Under the pieces are notes generated by a model. It searched no databases and had not been told where the DNA came from. It saw only the letters and a list, made by a program, of their open reading frames with translations. This document shows, in pieces, positions 44,668-53,056 of a stretch of 64,000 nucleotides of DNA. The stretch is from Tenacibaculum agarivorans (GTDB lineage Bacteria; Bacteroidota; Bacteroidia; Flavobacteriales; Flavobacteriaceae). The stretch lies in NCBI RefSeq assembly GCF_001936575.1, contig NZ_MSMP01000001.1, positions 248,001-312,000 of the forward strand, given 5' to 3'. The number at the start of each line of letters is the position of its first letter. The first letter of the stretch is position 1. The position numbers and the translations under genes are program-made.

Positions 44668-44775
44668 ATGAGATTATTTGAAGGGAAATTAAAAGAGTTA
44701 ATTAGCGGGTTAAAAAACATTGCTAACCTACTTAGTGAACTAGGTAAAGGGGCAGGTTATGCAATCCACCATTAA
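44668..44775 (+). CDS. Small amphipathic cationic peptide 3 (35 residues)
   Basis: ATG 44668, TAA 44773-44775. The peptide starts MRLFEGKLKELISGLK and ends GKGAGYAIHH. Net charge is about +2 (5 Lys/Arg, 3 Glu). The body differs from peptides 1 and 2, but the last ten residues keep the K-(G/A)-A-x-Y-A-I pattern. No 32-bp element or consensus promoter precedes it; the gap to the previous terminator is only about 80 bases, so it may depend on read-through or an atypical promoter. It has its own terminator. Confidence 0.7.
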   Translation: MRLFEGKLKELISGLKNIANLLSELGKGAGYAIHH

Positions 44776-44787
44776 TTAAACTTTTTG

Positions 44788-44832
44788 ATAAGAGGCTGTT
44801 TTTTGGGATTAAACGGCCTCTTATTTATTTTA
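44788..44832 (+). terminator. Terminator of peptide gene 3
   Basis: 14-bp stem, ATAAGAGGC with TGTTT (44788-44801) against AAACG and GCCTCTTAT (44811-44824), one T-G pair, loop 44802-44810, T-rich tail. Confidence 0.82.
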
Positions 44833-44880
44833 TTGATATCATTCACTTAAGAGATAAAATTAGTATCAATAAACTTTTAC

Positions 44881-44996
44881 ACTATTCGGTTGTACCATAT
44901 AAACTACTAAAAGCCATTTTCTGGGGAGAAATAGCGATTTTAACTATACCGAATAGTTCTTATAAACTGATTCTACAATAAGGATCAGTTTTTTTA
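44881..44996 (+). ncRNA. Structured RNA-like element closing the peptide array
   Basis: A perfect 10-bp inverted repeat, ACTATTCGGT (44881-44890) and ACCGAATAGT (44948-44957), encloses 57 bases. It is followed at once by an intrinsic terminator: AACTGATTCT (44965-44974) with AGGATCAGTT (44981-44990), then T7. A further 7-bp inverted repeat, ATTGATA/TATCAAT (44832-44838 and 44864-44870), sits just upstream. No ORF is present. It is probably a small RNA or a leader with a long-range stem; its link to the peptides is by position only. Confidence 0.45.
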
Positions 44997-45076
44997 TATT
45001 ACTTTTTAACTTATAGTTCCATAGAAGTACAAACTACCGAAAACTATAGTATATATATACTTTTAATACCTCTTTT

Positions 45077-46255
45077 TTATTTAAATGCATTCAAACCTGT
45101 TATATCTAAACCGGTTATTAATAAATGTACATCATGTGTCCCCTCATACGTAATTACACTTTCCAAGTTCATTGCATGTCTCATAATAGAGTATTCACCA
45201 GAAATCCCCATAGCTCCTAATACTTGTCTCGCTTCTCTTGCAATCTTTAAAGCCATATCTACATTATTTCTTTTTGCCATCGATATTTGTGCAGAAGTTG
45301 CTTTTTCTTCATTTTTAAGAACACCTAATCTCCAAGACAATAACTGAGCTTTAGTTATTTCTGTGATCATTTCCGCAAGTTTCTTTTGTTGTAATTGAAA
45401 TTGACCTATAGGTCTACCAAATTGTGTTCTTTCCTTAGCATAACGAAGTGCCGTATCATAACAATCCATTGCCGCACCAATAGCACCCCAAGCAATTCCA
45501 TAACGCGCATGATCTAAACACTTCAACGGTGCTCCTAAACCTGATTTGTTGGGTAACAGATTTTCTTTAGGCACCTTAACATTATCAAAAATTAATTCTC
45601 CGGTAATTGATGCTCTTAGTGACCATTTATTTTTTGTTTCTGGTGTAGAAAAACCTTCCATACCTCTTTCCACAAGTAACCCATGTACTCTTCCTGTTTC
45701 ATCTTTCGCCCACACTACAGCTACATTACAAATTGGAGCATTAGAAATCCACATTTTTGATCCATTTAAAAGATAATGATCGCCCATATCTTTAAATTTT
45801 GTCTCCATTCCTCCAGGATTAGAGCCATGATTCGGCTCAGTCAACCCAAAACTACCTATCCATTCTCCAGAAGCTAACTTTGGTAAATATTTCTTTCGTT
45901 GTGCTTCAGTTCCATAATTGTAAATTGGTCCCATAACCAAAGAGGTTTGCACAGAAGCTGTAGAACGAATTCCACTATCTCCTCTCTCCAACTCTTGCAT
46001 TATTAATCCATATGAAATTTGATCTAATCCAGCTCCTCCATATTCAGTTGGAATATACGATCCAAAAGCACCAACCTCAGCTAAACCCTGAACCAATTGA
46101 GTTGGAAATTCAGATTTTTGTGCGTATTCTTCAATAACTGGAGACAATGATCTTTTTACCCAATCTCGAGCTGCATTTCTAACGAGCTTGTGTTCCTCAG
46201 ATAATAAATCGTCCACTGAATAATAATCTGGTGCTTGAAATAAGTCAGTTTTCAT
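45077..46255 (-). CDS. Acyl-CoA dehydrogenase, glutaryl-CoA dehydrogenase type
   Basis: 392 residues, the family's usual length. It has the acyl-CoA dehydrogenase signatures GSFGLTEPNHGSNPGGMETK and QVLGAMGISGEYSIMRH, and the catalytic base region TYEGTHDVHLLITG. The pattern SPVIEEYAQKSEFP and the RYGIAWGAIGAAMDCY segment are characteristic of glutaryl-CoA dehydrogenase. It oxidises and decarboxylates glutaryl-CoA to crotonyl-CoA in lysine breakdown. It stands alone, without other pathway genes nearby. Confidence 0.9.
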   Translation of the reverse strand: MKTDLFQAPDYYSVDDLLSEEHKLVRNAARDWVKRSLSPVIEEYAQKSEFPTQLVQGLAEVGAFGSYIPTEYGGAGLDQISYGLIMQELERGDSGIRSTASVQTSLVMGPIYNYGTEAQRKKYLPKLASGEWIGSFGLTEPNHGSNPGGMETKFKDMGDHYLLNGSKMWISNAPICNVAVVWAKDETGRVHGLLVERGMEGFSTPETKNKWSLRASITGELIFDNVKVPKENLLPNKSGLGAPLKCLDHARYGIAWGAIGAAMDCYDTALRYAKERTQFGRPIGQFQLQQKKLAEMITEITKAQLLSWRLGVLKNEEKATSAQISMAKRNNVDMALKIAREARQVLGAMGISGEYSIMRHAMNLESVITYEGTHDVHLLITGLDITGLNAFK

Positions 46256-46324
46256 ATGTTAATGCTTTCTTCAAAAATAGCTAAAAAAACAATTATTCAT
46301 CTTTGATTTACTATGTTTGTTGTA

Positions 46325-46708
46325 ATGAAATTGACCTTAGGAAAACAAGAACGACTTAAAAGCAGAAAGTTAATAGAGCAACTATATACACAGGGAAACT
46401 CGGTAAAAAAATTTCCATTGCGTATGGTATACCTACAAACAGAACATGATTCTAATTATCCTGTTCAGTTTGGTGTTTCTGTTCCTAAAAGAAAATTTAA
46501 AAGAGCTGTAGACAGAAATAGGATCAAACGTCTTATTCGAGAAAGTTATCGTTTGCAAAAAAAAATAGTCTATTCATCAGTAGATAAACCGTATGTATTT
46601 ATGATTTCTTATCTTGCAAAAGAAGAGTGGGACTATGCTAAAATAGAACATTCTATGCAGAAGTTACTACAACTGTTTATTGATAAAGTTTCTGAACATG
46701 AGAAATAA
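46325..46708 (+). CDS. rnpA: Ribonuclease P protein component
   Basis: 127 residues from the ATG at 46325; an ATG four codons earlier (46313) is possible, but the family starts near MKLTLGKQERLKSRK. The conserved RNR block, KRAVDRNRIKRLIRESYR, is present. It binds the RNase P RNA and helps mature tRNA 5' ends. The 3' end overlaps the S41 peptidase start by 11 bases. In this lineage rnpA is commonly followed by the S41 protease rather than being next to rpmH. Confidence 0.93.
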   Translation: MKLTLGKQERLKSRKLIEQLYTQGNSVKKFPLRMVYLQTEHDSNYPVQFGVSVPKRKFKRAVDRNRIKRLIRESYRLQKKIVYSSVDKPYVFMISYLAKEEWDYAKIEHSMQKLLQLFIDKVSEHEK

Positions 46709-48320
46709 AAAAATTATATTCCTTTTCTTAGGTGTACTCATTGTTACCTTTTTTTCTTTTCAAGATCGTTTTTTCGAAATCGCTAAGCAAATAGAAATAT
46801 ACAATCACGTATACAAAACTCTCAATATAAATTATATTGATGAAATTAATCCGGGAGATGTTACTACCAAAGCAATCAACAATACGCTTAAAAATTTAGA
46901 TCCATATACTAGATTCTATAATGAGCAACAGGTAGAAGATGCAAAAATCAGGCGTGAAGGTGAATATGGAGGTATTGGAATTACATCTTGGTATGCTAAA
47001 CAAGGGATTATAATTACCACAATTAAAGAAGGTTTTTCCGCTGATGATGCCGGACTAAAATCTGGTGATGTCATTACGGTAGTAAATGACCAAAAATTAG
47101 AAGGTTTAGAAAACGATAATTTATCACAAGTATTAAAAGGAATTCCTGGCTCTCCTATTAAATTAACCGTAATAAGAGGAAATAAAACTTTAAATTTTAA
47201 TTTAAAATTAGATAAAATAATAGACAATCCAGTTCCTTTTTTCGACATGATTAATGAAGAAACAGGTTATGTTGTATTAACACGTTTTACGGTTAGAAAA
47301 TCTACCGACGAACTTAGAAATGCTATTAATGTGTTGAAAGAAAAAGGGATGAAAAAATTAGTCTTTGACCTAAGAAGTAATCCTGGTGGTTCCTTATTTG
47401 ATGCTGTTAACATTACCAATTTATTTATTCCAAAAGGAAAAAAAGTGGTAGATACCAGAGGAAAAACCAGAAAAAACTCTAGAACTTATACCACAAGTCA
47501 ACAACCATTAGATACTGTTATGCCAGTAGTTGTCTTAATTAATGGTAGATCTGCTTCTGCTTCTGAAATTGTTTCTGGCGCACTTCAAGATTATGATAGA
47601 GCTGTTGTGTTAGGTGAACGTTCTTTTGGAAAAGGTTTAGTACAACGCTATTTTGATTTAACCTACGGAACCCAAATGAAGGCTACCATTTCTAAATACT
47701 ATACACCTAGTGGACGATGTATTCAGGAGTTAGATTATGCTAATCGTGATTGGAAAACTGGTAAAGTCCCTAAATTTTCTGATGGACCTATAAATACATT
47801 TAAAACTGAAAATGGAAGAACTGTATACGACGGTGGTGGTGTAACTCCAGATGTAGCTATTAAACTTTCTAAAAAAACAGAGGAAACCAAAAAGTTATTA
47901 GCTTCTAAAGCTATCTTCAATTTCGCTACTGAATATGTAAGAAAAACCCCTAATGCAGAACTAAATTCTTTTACGTTTAATGGGTTTGAAGATTTTAAAA
48001 ACTACATTAAAACCAAAGACACTGCTTTTGTAACTGAACAAGAAAAATTATTTAAGAACGCATATAAAACTGTTGAAAACGCTAAAGCTATTTCTTCAGA
48101 TTACAACAATATTCTTAACAAATTGAAAAATTATAAAGTTCAGGAAATAGAAAAAAATAAAGATATCATTACATTAAAAATTGAGGATGCAATTTTAGAA
48201 CAATACTTTTACAAAAAAGGAGTTTATCAATATCGTCTACAGAACGATAATACTATAAAACAAGCTGTTGATTTATTAAACAACTCAACAAAATACAATA
48301 AGATACTAGGAAATAGTTAA
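46698..48320 (+). CDS. S41 family C-terminal processing peptidase
   Basis: 540 residues from the ATG at 46698 (the frame opens at a TTG at 46680). An N-terminal membrane anchor or signal (KKIIFLFLGVLIVTFFSF) is followed by a PDZ domain (about 85-170, GGIGITSW to KSGDVITVVNDQKLEG). The protease core has nucleophile Ser in GRSASASEIVSGAL and the Lys about 25 residues later in GERSFGKGLVQ. A C-terminal helical extension of about 140 residues follows. It trims or degrades periplasmic proteins. It overlaps rnpA by 11 bases. Confidence 0.93.
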   Translation: MRNKKIIFLFLGVLIVTFFSFQDRFFEIAKQIEIYNHVYKTLNINYIDEINPGDVTTKAINNTLKNLDPYTRFYNEQQVEDAKIRREGEYGGIGITSWYAKQGIIITTIKEGFSADDAGLKSGDVITVVNDQKLEGLENDNLSQVLKGIPGSPIKLTVIRGNKTLNFNLKLDKIIDNPVPFFDMINEETGYVVLTRFTVRKSTDELRNAINVLKEKGMKKLVFDLRSNPGGSLFDAVNITNLFIPKGKKVVDTRGKTRKNSRTYTTSQQPLDTVMPVVVLINGRSASASEIVSGALQDYDRAVVLGERSFGKGLVQRYFDLTYGTQMKATISKYYTPSGRCIQELDYANRDWKTGKVPKFSDGPINTFKTENGRTVYDGGGVTPDVAIKLSKKTEETKKLLASKAIFNFATEYVRKTPNAELNSFTFNGFEDFKNYIKTKDTAFVTEQEKLFKNAYKTVENAKAISSDYNNILNKLKNYKVQEIEKNKDIITLKIEDAILEQYFYKKGVYQYRLQNDNTIKQAVDLLNNSTKYNKILGNS

Positions 48321-48328
48321 ATTATACT

Positions 48329-50008
48329 ATGTCAAAAATATATAAAGAACGTACCAGAGCTCAACAATCTACAAACGCTATAGAGAAACTATACATTTCT
48401 ATGCGACATCTATTTAGTAGAGGTTTTTATAAACCTATGGGTGTGTCTGGTGAAACACTTCGTAAATCTCTCTTATTACTTAGACCAGAAATTTACGGAT
48501 CTATCGCCGAAGACAAAACAGAGCTGAATGGTTTACAATATGTTATAGAAAGGTTGCCTGAAGGTATAGAAGAATGCCAGTTTATTAATTTGACTGCAGA
48601 CGAAGGATATAGAAATTCGCATTTTAAAGCTATTGTACCTCCAAAAAGGAGAAGAAACTGTTACAGAATAGATAAAGATCAGATGAATATTGAAATTACA
48701 AGAGGTAGATCTGATATCTATGATATTTTAACACACCTGACTTTTTTATTCATCGAATCTCATAAAATTAAAGAGCGAGTTCTAATAAGCGACGGTAAAA
48801 AAACTACACGAGAATGGCAAAATCTTGAAAGTATTGTACTTTATAACAAAACACTTTCTCAAAAAGAAAAGGATGTTTTAATGGTGCATTTAGGTAGTAT
48901 ATTGGGTAGAACTTATGACGAAATTTGTCAATCCTATAATTACTTTGCTGCTGAAGAAAATCCAAATCGTTTTTTCCATTTAATTTATTGGTTAGGAAAA
49001 TTAGCTATTAATGAAGAATTATATGACCACAAAAGATCTGTACGATTTAGTTCTGTATTATCAGAAGAAATCGGTAGGCATTTTCATGGTGAAAAGTGGG
49101 CTAATGATATTAAACAAGCTTTATTAGAAAACAACCTAATCGATAGACCTATCCATATTATTAGTGCAAATATGCACAGTGTAATGAATAGCTTATACGC
49201 TAAAAATGCTTTACCTGATGAAAATAAGCAAAATGAAGGTTTTGGTTTATATGAAGTATTAAGTAATGCTGACAGTAAAGAAATACAGGTAAAAGTAAAA
49301 AATTATGCTTCTGAAAATGGCCTGATTTATTTAAAAGATGAATCTGGAACCAATATCAATGTTCAAATTATAGATACTGATAAAGTACAATTTAATGGCA
49401 CTGATTTTACACCTAATAGTTCATTTGATAAACCTGTTATTATTGTTATGGATTACGCTTTTGGTGAGCAGGCTTATGAAACTATGGACGAGCTTTTAAA
49501 GCCTTATATAACACCAAGTCAAACCATTCATTTAGATGTAAGTTCTGTTTCTATTATGGGTAAAGCAGGAATTTTAGAAGGTGGTAAAGGAGACATTATG
49601 ATTCCATCAGCACATATTTTTGAAGGTACTGCTGATAATTATCCTTTTGAAAATGAATTACAAAAGGAAGACTTACAAGGTTTTGGGGTAGAAGTTTTTG
49701 ATGGCGCTATGATCACAGTTTTAGGAACTTCTCTTCAAAATAAAGATCTTTTAAAGTTTTTCCACGATTCAACTTGGAACGTAATAGGTTTAGAAATGGA
49801 GGGAGCACATTACCAAAAAGCCATTCAATCCGCTTCTAAAATCAGAAGAACTATTAGTGAAAATGTAAAAGTACGTTATGCCTACTATGCTTCTGATAAT
49901 CCATTAGAAACTGGTGCTACTCTAGCTTCAGGTGGATTAGGAATGAGTGGTGTAACACCAACTTACGCCATTACACAAAAAATACTGGAACAAATAATAA
50001 CTCAATAA
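48329..50008 (+). CDS. DUF6909-like protein with nucleoside-phosphorylase-like C-terminus
   Basis: 559 residues. The N-terminal ~300 residues (RTRAQQSTNAIEKLYISMRHLFSRG opening) belong to a conserved Bacteroidota family that I believe is DUF6909. The C-terminal ~200 residues contain VIIVMDYAFGEQAYE, GKGDIMIPSAHIFEG and VIGLEMEGAHYQKAI. The last resembles the MEG ribose-binding motif of purine nucleoside phosphorylases and MTA/SAH nucleosidases. An activity on nucleosides or nucleotides is therefore plausible but unproven. It starts 8 bases after the S41 gene. Confidence 0.65.
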   Translation: MSKIYKERTRAQQSTNAIEKLYISMRHLFSRGFYKPMGVSGETLRKSLLLLRPEIYGSIAEDKTELNGLQYVIERLPEGIEECQFINLTADEGYRNSHFKAIVPPKRRRNCYRIDKDQMNIEITRGRSDIYDILTHLTFLFIESHKIKERVLISDGKKTTREWQNLESIVLYNKTLSQKEKDVLMVHLGSILGRTYDEICQSYNYFAAEENPNRFFHLIYWLGKLAINEELYDHKRSVRFSSVLSEEIGRHFHGEKWANDIKQALLENNLIDRPIHIISANMHSVMNSLYAKNALPDENKQNEGFGLYEVLSNADSKEIQVKVKNYASENGLIYLKDESGTNINVQIIDTDKVQFNGTDFTPNSSFDKPVIIVMDYAFGEQAYETMDELLKPYITPSQTIHLDVSSVSIMGKAGILEGGKGDIMIPSAHIFEGTADNYPFENELQKEDLQGFGVEVFDGAMITVLGTSLQNKDLLKFFHDSTWNVIGLEMEGAHYQKAIQSASKIRRTISENVKVRYAYYASDNPLETGATLASGGLGMSGVTPTYAITQKILEQIITQ

Positions 50009-50017
50009 ATCGGAAAG

Positions 50018-51067
50018 ATGTCGAATCAAAAAAATGAGAACGAAGAAGTAGATTTAGGCTCTTTATTTGTTATTATTGGTCAAGGGTTTACAAAGCTCTT
50101 TAATTTTATTGGTCGTATTTTTAAAGGTATTTTCAATTTTATAATTGAAATTCTACTTTTTCTACGTGCTAACCTTCTTAAGTTAGGTATAGCAACGCTT
50201 ATCGGTATTCTTTTAGGTGTTCTTGTAGAGCATAAATCTGGAGATCGATTTGAAGGAACACTTCATGTAAAACCTAATTTTAATAGTTCAAGACAGCTCT
50301 ATAATAACATTCAATTTTATAATGATTTGGTAAAACAAAAAAACTCACGTTTACTGAGTCATATTTTTACTATTAATCCTAATGAAGCAGAATCGTTAAA
50401 AGGGTTTAAAATTAAACCTGTGATTAATGAAAATGATATTTTAACTTCTTATGATGAATTAATTCAGGCTATAGACACCTCTACTGTAAAAAGTTATTCT
50501 TATGAAAAGTTTAAAGATGCATTTACCAAATTTGATTATCAGATTCATGAAATCTCGGTAACTTCTAGTACAAATGATGTGTTTGCTAAACTAAGCAATG
50601 CTATTATTGCCTCAATTGTAAATAACGATTACTTTAAAAATCTAAAACGAATCAATAAGCAAAACCTATTAAGAACTGATTCACTACTAAGAAAAAATTT
50701 AAAAAAGGCAGATTCACTACACTTTATATACAAAAAAGTATTATTAGAAGAAGCTAAAAATGCCAATGCTGGAACAAGAATAGATTTAGGCGGACAGAGG
50801 CAACCTTCTAATAAAGAATTACAGCTTTTTGAAACAGATCTTGAGCTTAATAAAAGCTTAGTAGAAATTAATGAAGATTTATCTCAAAAGTCAGAGATCA
50901 TAAACATTGTCTCTAACTTTCAACCTGTAGGCCATAAAGTTAAAGAAATTGAAAAGAACAAAGCTTTTCAGTTTGGTGTTTTAGGGTTTGTGGCTATGGT
51001 ATTGTTTTTATTATTGATACAATTAAATAATTATTTAAGAGCATATTCTAATAAAGCCAAATTATAG
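50018..51067 (+). CDS. Wzz-like chain-length determinant candidate
   Basis: 349 residues. Membrane helices lie at about 50-70 (LLKLGIATLIGILLGVLVE) and 320-340 (FGVLGFVAMVLFLLLIQL), enclosing a ~250-residue helical extracytoplasmic region. This is the topology of Wzz/polysaccharide co-polymerase proteins. No tyrosine kinase domain is present. It stands at the front of the polysaccharide locus, which supports a role in chain-length control. Sequence similarity to classical Wzz is weak, so the call rests on topology and context. Confidence 0.62.
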   Translation: MSNQKNENEEVDLGSLFVIIGQGFTKLFNFIGRIFKGIFNFIIEILLFLRANLLKLGIATLIGILLGVLVEHKSGDRFEGTLHVKPNFNSSRQLYNNIQFYNDLVKQKNSRLLSHIFTINPNEAESLKGFKIKPVINENDILTSYDELIQAIDTSTVKSYSYEKFKDAFTKFDYQIHEISVTSSTNDVFAKLSNAIIASIVNNDYFKNLKRINKQNLLRTDSLLRKNLKKADSLHFIYKKVLLEEAKNANAGTRIDLGGQRQPSNKELQLFETDLELNKSLVEINEDLSQKSEIINIVSNFQPVGHKVKEIEKNKAFQFGVLGFVAMVLFLLLIQLNNYLRAYSNKAKL

Positions 51068-51069
51068 AT

Positions 51070-51798
51070 ATGTTAACAAAGCAAAATATTAGTTTTCCTA
51101 ATTTTTTAGAAGATGAATTTACATATGAATGGCATATGAGCAGAAATGAACGCTATGCTTTCATAAAATTATTAGAAAAGACACGTCCTAAAGTTGCCAT
51201 TGAAATAGGTTGTTTTAAAGGAGGAAGCTTAGAAATATTAAGTAAATTTTCGGAAAAGGTTTACTCTATCGATATTGACCCTAAGGTAAAAGAAAATTTA
51301 CATGAAAAATTTGACAATGTAGATATTAGAATAGGACCATCTTCAGAATTAATCCCCAAAATTTTAAAAGAAATAGATAAGAAAGGGGAAGTTTTAGAAT
51401 TTGTCTTAATAGATGGCGAACATACAGTAAATGGAGTGAAAAATGATATTACACATTTTTTAAATTATATACCTAAAAGAAATGTTCATATTGTATTTCA
51501 TGATAGTTTTAATCCTCTTTGTAGAAAAGGAATAAAAAAGGCAAACTATAACTCTTCACCTTATGTCCATTATGTAGAATTAGATTTTATTAGTGGTGTT
51601 TTTAACCCTGGAAAATTATATCGACAGATGTGGGGTGGTTTAGCATTAGTATTGTTAAAGCCAGAAAAAAGAAGAGGATCAATAAAAATTAATGAATGTC
51701 AGAAAAAAATTTTTAACACAGTATACTGGAAGTCTATCCATCCTTTAAGAGATAGACTAATATTTTTAAAACCTCTCGTTAAAAAATTAATTAAATAA
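51070..51798 (+). CDS. Class I SAM-dependent methyltransferase (CmcI-like)
   Basis: 242 residues. SAM-binding motif I is VAIEIGCFKGGSLEIL (about 38-53), followed by the acidic VYSIDIDPKV. The metal/substrate stretch FVLIDGEHTVNGVKNDI and HIVFHDSFNP resemble cephalosporin-hydroxylase-type (CmcI) and Methyltransf_24 enzymes found in polysaccharide loci. It probably methylates a sugar of the repeat unit (inference). It starts 2 bases after the Wzz-like gene. Confidence 0.78.
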   Translation: MLTKQNISFPNFLEDEFTYEWHMSRNERYAFIKLLEKTRPKVAIEIGCFKGGSLEILSKFSEKVYSIDIDPKVKENLHEKFDNVDIRIGPSSELIPKILKEIDKKGEVLEFVLIDGEHTVNGVKNDITHFLNYIPKRNVHIVFHDSFNPLCRKGIKKANYNSSPYVHYVELDFISGVFNPGKLYRQMWGGLALVLLKPEKRRGSIKINECQKKIFNTVYWKSIHPLRDRLIFLKPLVKKLIK

Positions 51799-51826
51799 AA
51801 TTATTATTTAAACACAAAGAATCTTT

Positions 51827-53056
51827 ATGAATTCACTATCAAGTAATTTTATATGGTTGTCTTTAATTCGCTTTTTTAATATTTTATCTAAATTCATTAT
51901 TACCGCATTTTTAATACGTGTTTTAGGAGAATTAAACTATGGTATAATTACTTGGTCAGACGCTGTTTTACAATACTTTATTGTCTTCATTAATTTTGGA
52001 TTTAATATATATGGTATTAAAACTATAGCAGATTCGAAGGGTGATGTTAAATTACTACAGAAAAATATAACATCAATTTACGTAATAAAAATTCTTCTAT
52101 TTTTTTTTAGCTTTTTTATTCTAGGTTTATTACAAGTTAGTAATCTTTTAAAAGCTGACTATTTAATCTTGTTTTTGCTTTTAACATCAACTATTGGTGA
52201 TGTTTTGTTTCCTATATGGTATTTTCAAGGTATTGAAAAGATTAAACCTATTGGTAAAATAGTACTAATTACAAAAACCTTTTTAATTGTATGTGTTTTG
52301 CTATTAATAAATAATATAAACGATATATATAAATATATTTTCATTTATACTATGAGTCAAATTATTTTAGGGGCATTAGGATATATACAATTAAAAAAAG
52401 AAATTGGGTTTAATCTAAGAAAAACTAACAAAGAACATACTCTTAAAATATTTTCATCAGGAAAGTATTTTCTTTTAGGTAATTTTTCAATGCTTGTATT
52501 TAATGCTTTGACTATTTTTCTTATTGGAATATTTAGTTCAATGGAAGATGTTTCTGGATTTGATATTTCATTAAAACTAGTAATGTTTTCTATTATTCCT
52601 ATAGAAATTCTCCAAGCAATTTCGCTACCAATACTATCTAAAAATAAAAGTTTAGTTTTTTTAAAAAAGATTATACTAATAACCATAAGTTACTCTTTAA
52701 TAACTTTTATTCTTGTTAGAATTTTTAGTTCCCAATTAATGTTAATCCTAGGAGGCGAAGATATAATCAAGTATAGCTACCTAATAAAGGAATTATCTTA
52801 CCTTGTTCTATTTGTACCAATGGGCTATATTATAGGACAATGTACTTTAGTGGCTTTTAATGCTCATAAGAGCTATAATTTTTCCTTAGTTCTTGTTGCT
52901 ATAGTTTACATTATTACGATAGTTTTGCTTTTTTACTTTAAAGCTATTTCATTTCAAATTCTAATACGACTTAGAATTTTTTCTGATTTATTCTTATTTG
53001 CAATTCTGGTTCTATTTATTTTTAAACATAAAATATTTGCAAATGCCAAGTTTTAA
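51827..53056 (+). CDS. Oligosaccharide flippase (Wzx-like)
   Basis: 409 residues with about 10-12 membrane helices. The opening SLIRFFNILSKFIITAFLIRVLGELNYGIITWSD is typical of Wzx/MOP flippases, as is the YFQGIEKIKPIG motif after helix 4. It flips the undecaprenyl-linked repeat unit across the inner membrane. It is slightly shorter than many Wzx proteins (about 420-480). Its 3' end overlaps the next gene by 14 bases. Very AT-rich, like the following genes. Confidence 0.85.
   Translation: MNSLSSNFIWLSLIRFFNILSKFIITAFLIRVLGELNYGIITWSDAVLQYFIVFINFGFNIYGIKTIADSKGDVKLLQKNITSIYVIKILLFFFSFFILGLLQVSNLLKADYLILFLLLTSTIGDVLFPIWYFQGIEKIKPIGKIVLITKTFLIVCVLLLINNINDIYKYIFIYTMSQIILGALGYIQLKKEIGFNLRKTNKEHTLKIFSSGKYFLLGNFSMLVFNALTIFLIGIFSSMEDVSGFDISLKLVMFSIIPIEILQAISLPILSKNKSLVFLKKIILITISYSLITFILVRIFSSQLMLILGGEDIIKYSYLIKELSYLVLFVPMGYIIGQCTLVAFNAHKSYNFSLVLVAIVYIITIVLLFYFKAISFQILIRLRIFSDLFLFAILVLFIFKHKIFANAKF

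Noticed and set aside
43924..44775. Peptides as lanthipeptide or other RiPP precursors
   Set aside because: No leader peptide, no modification enzyme, no ABC transporter with peptidase domain nearby; leaderless action is the simpler reading.
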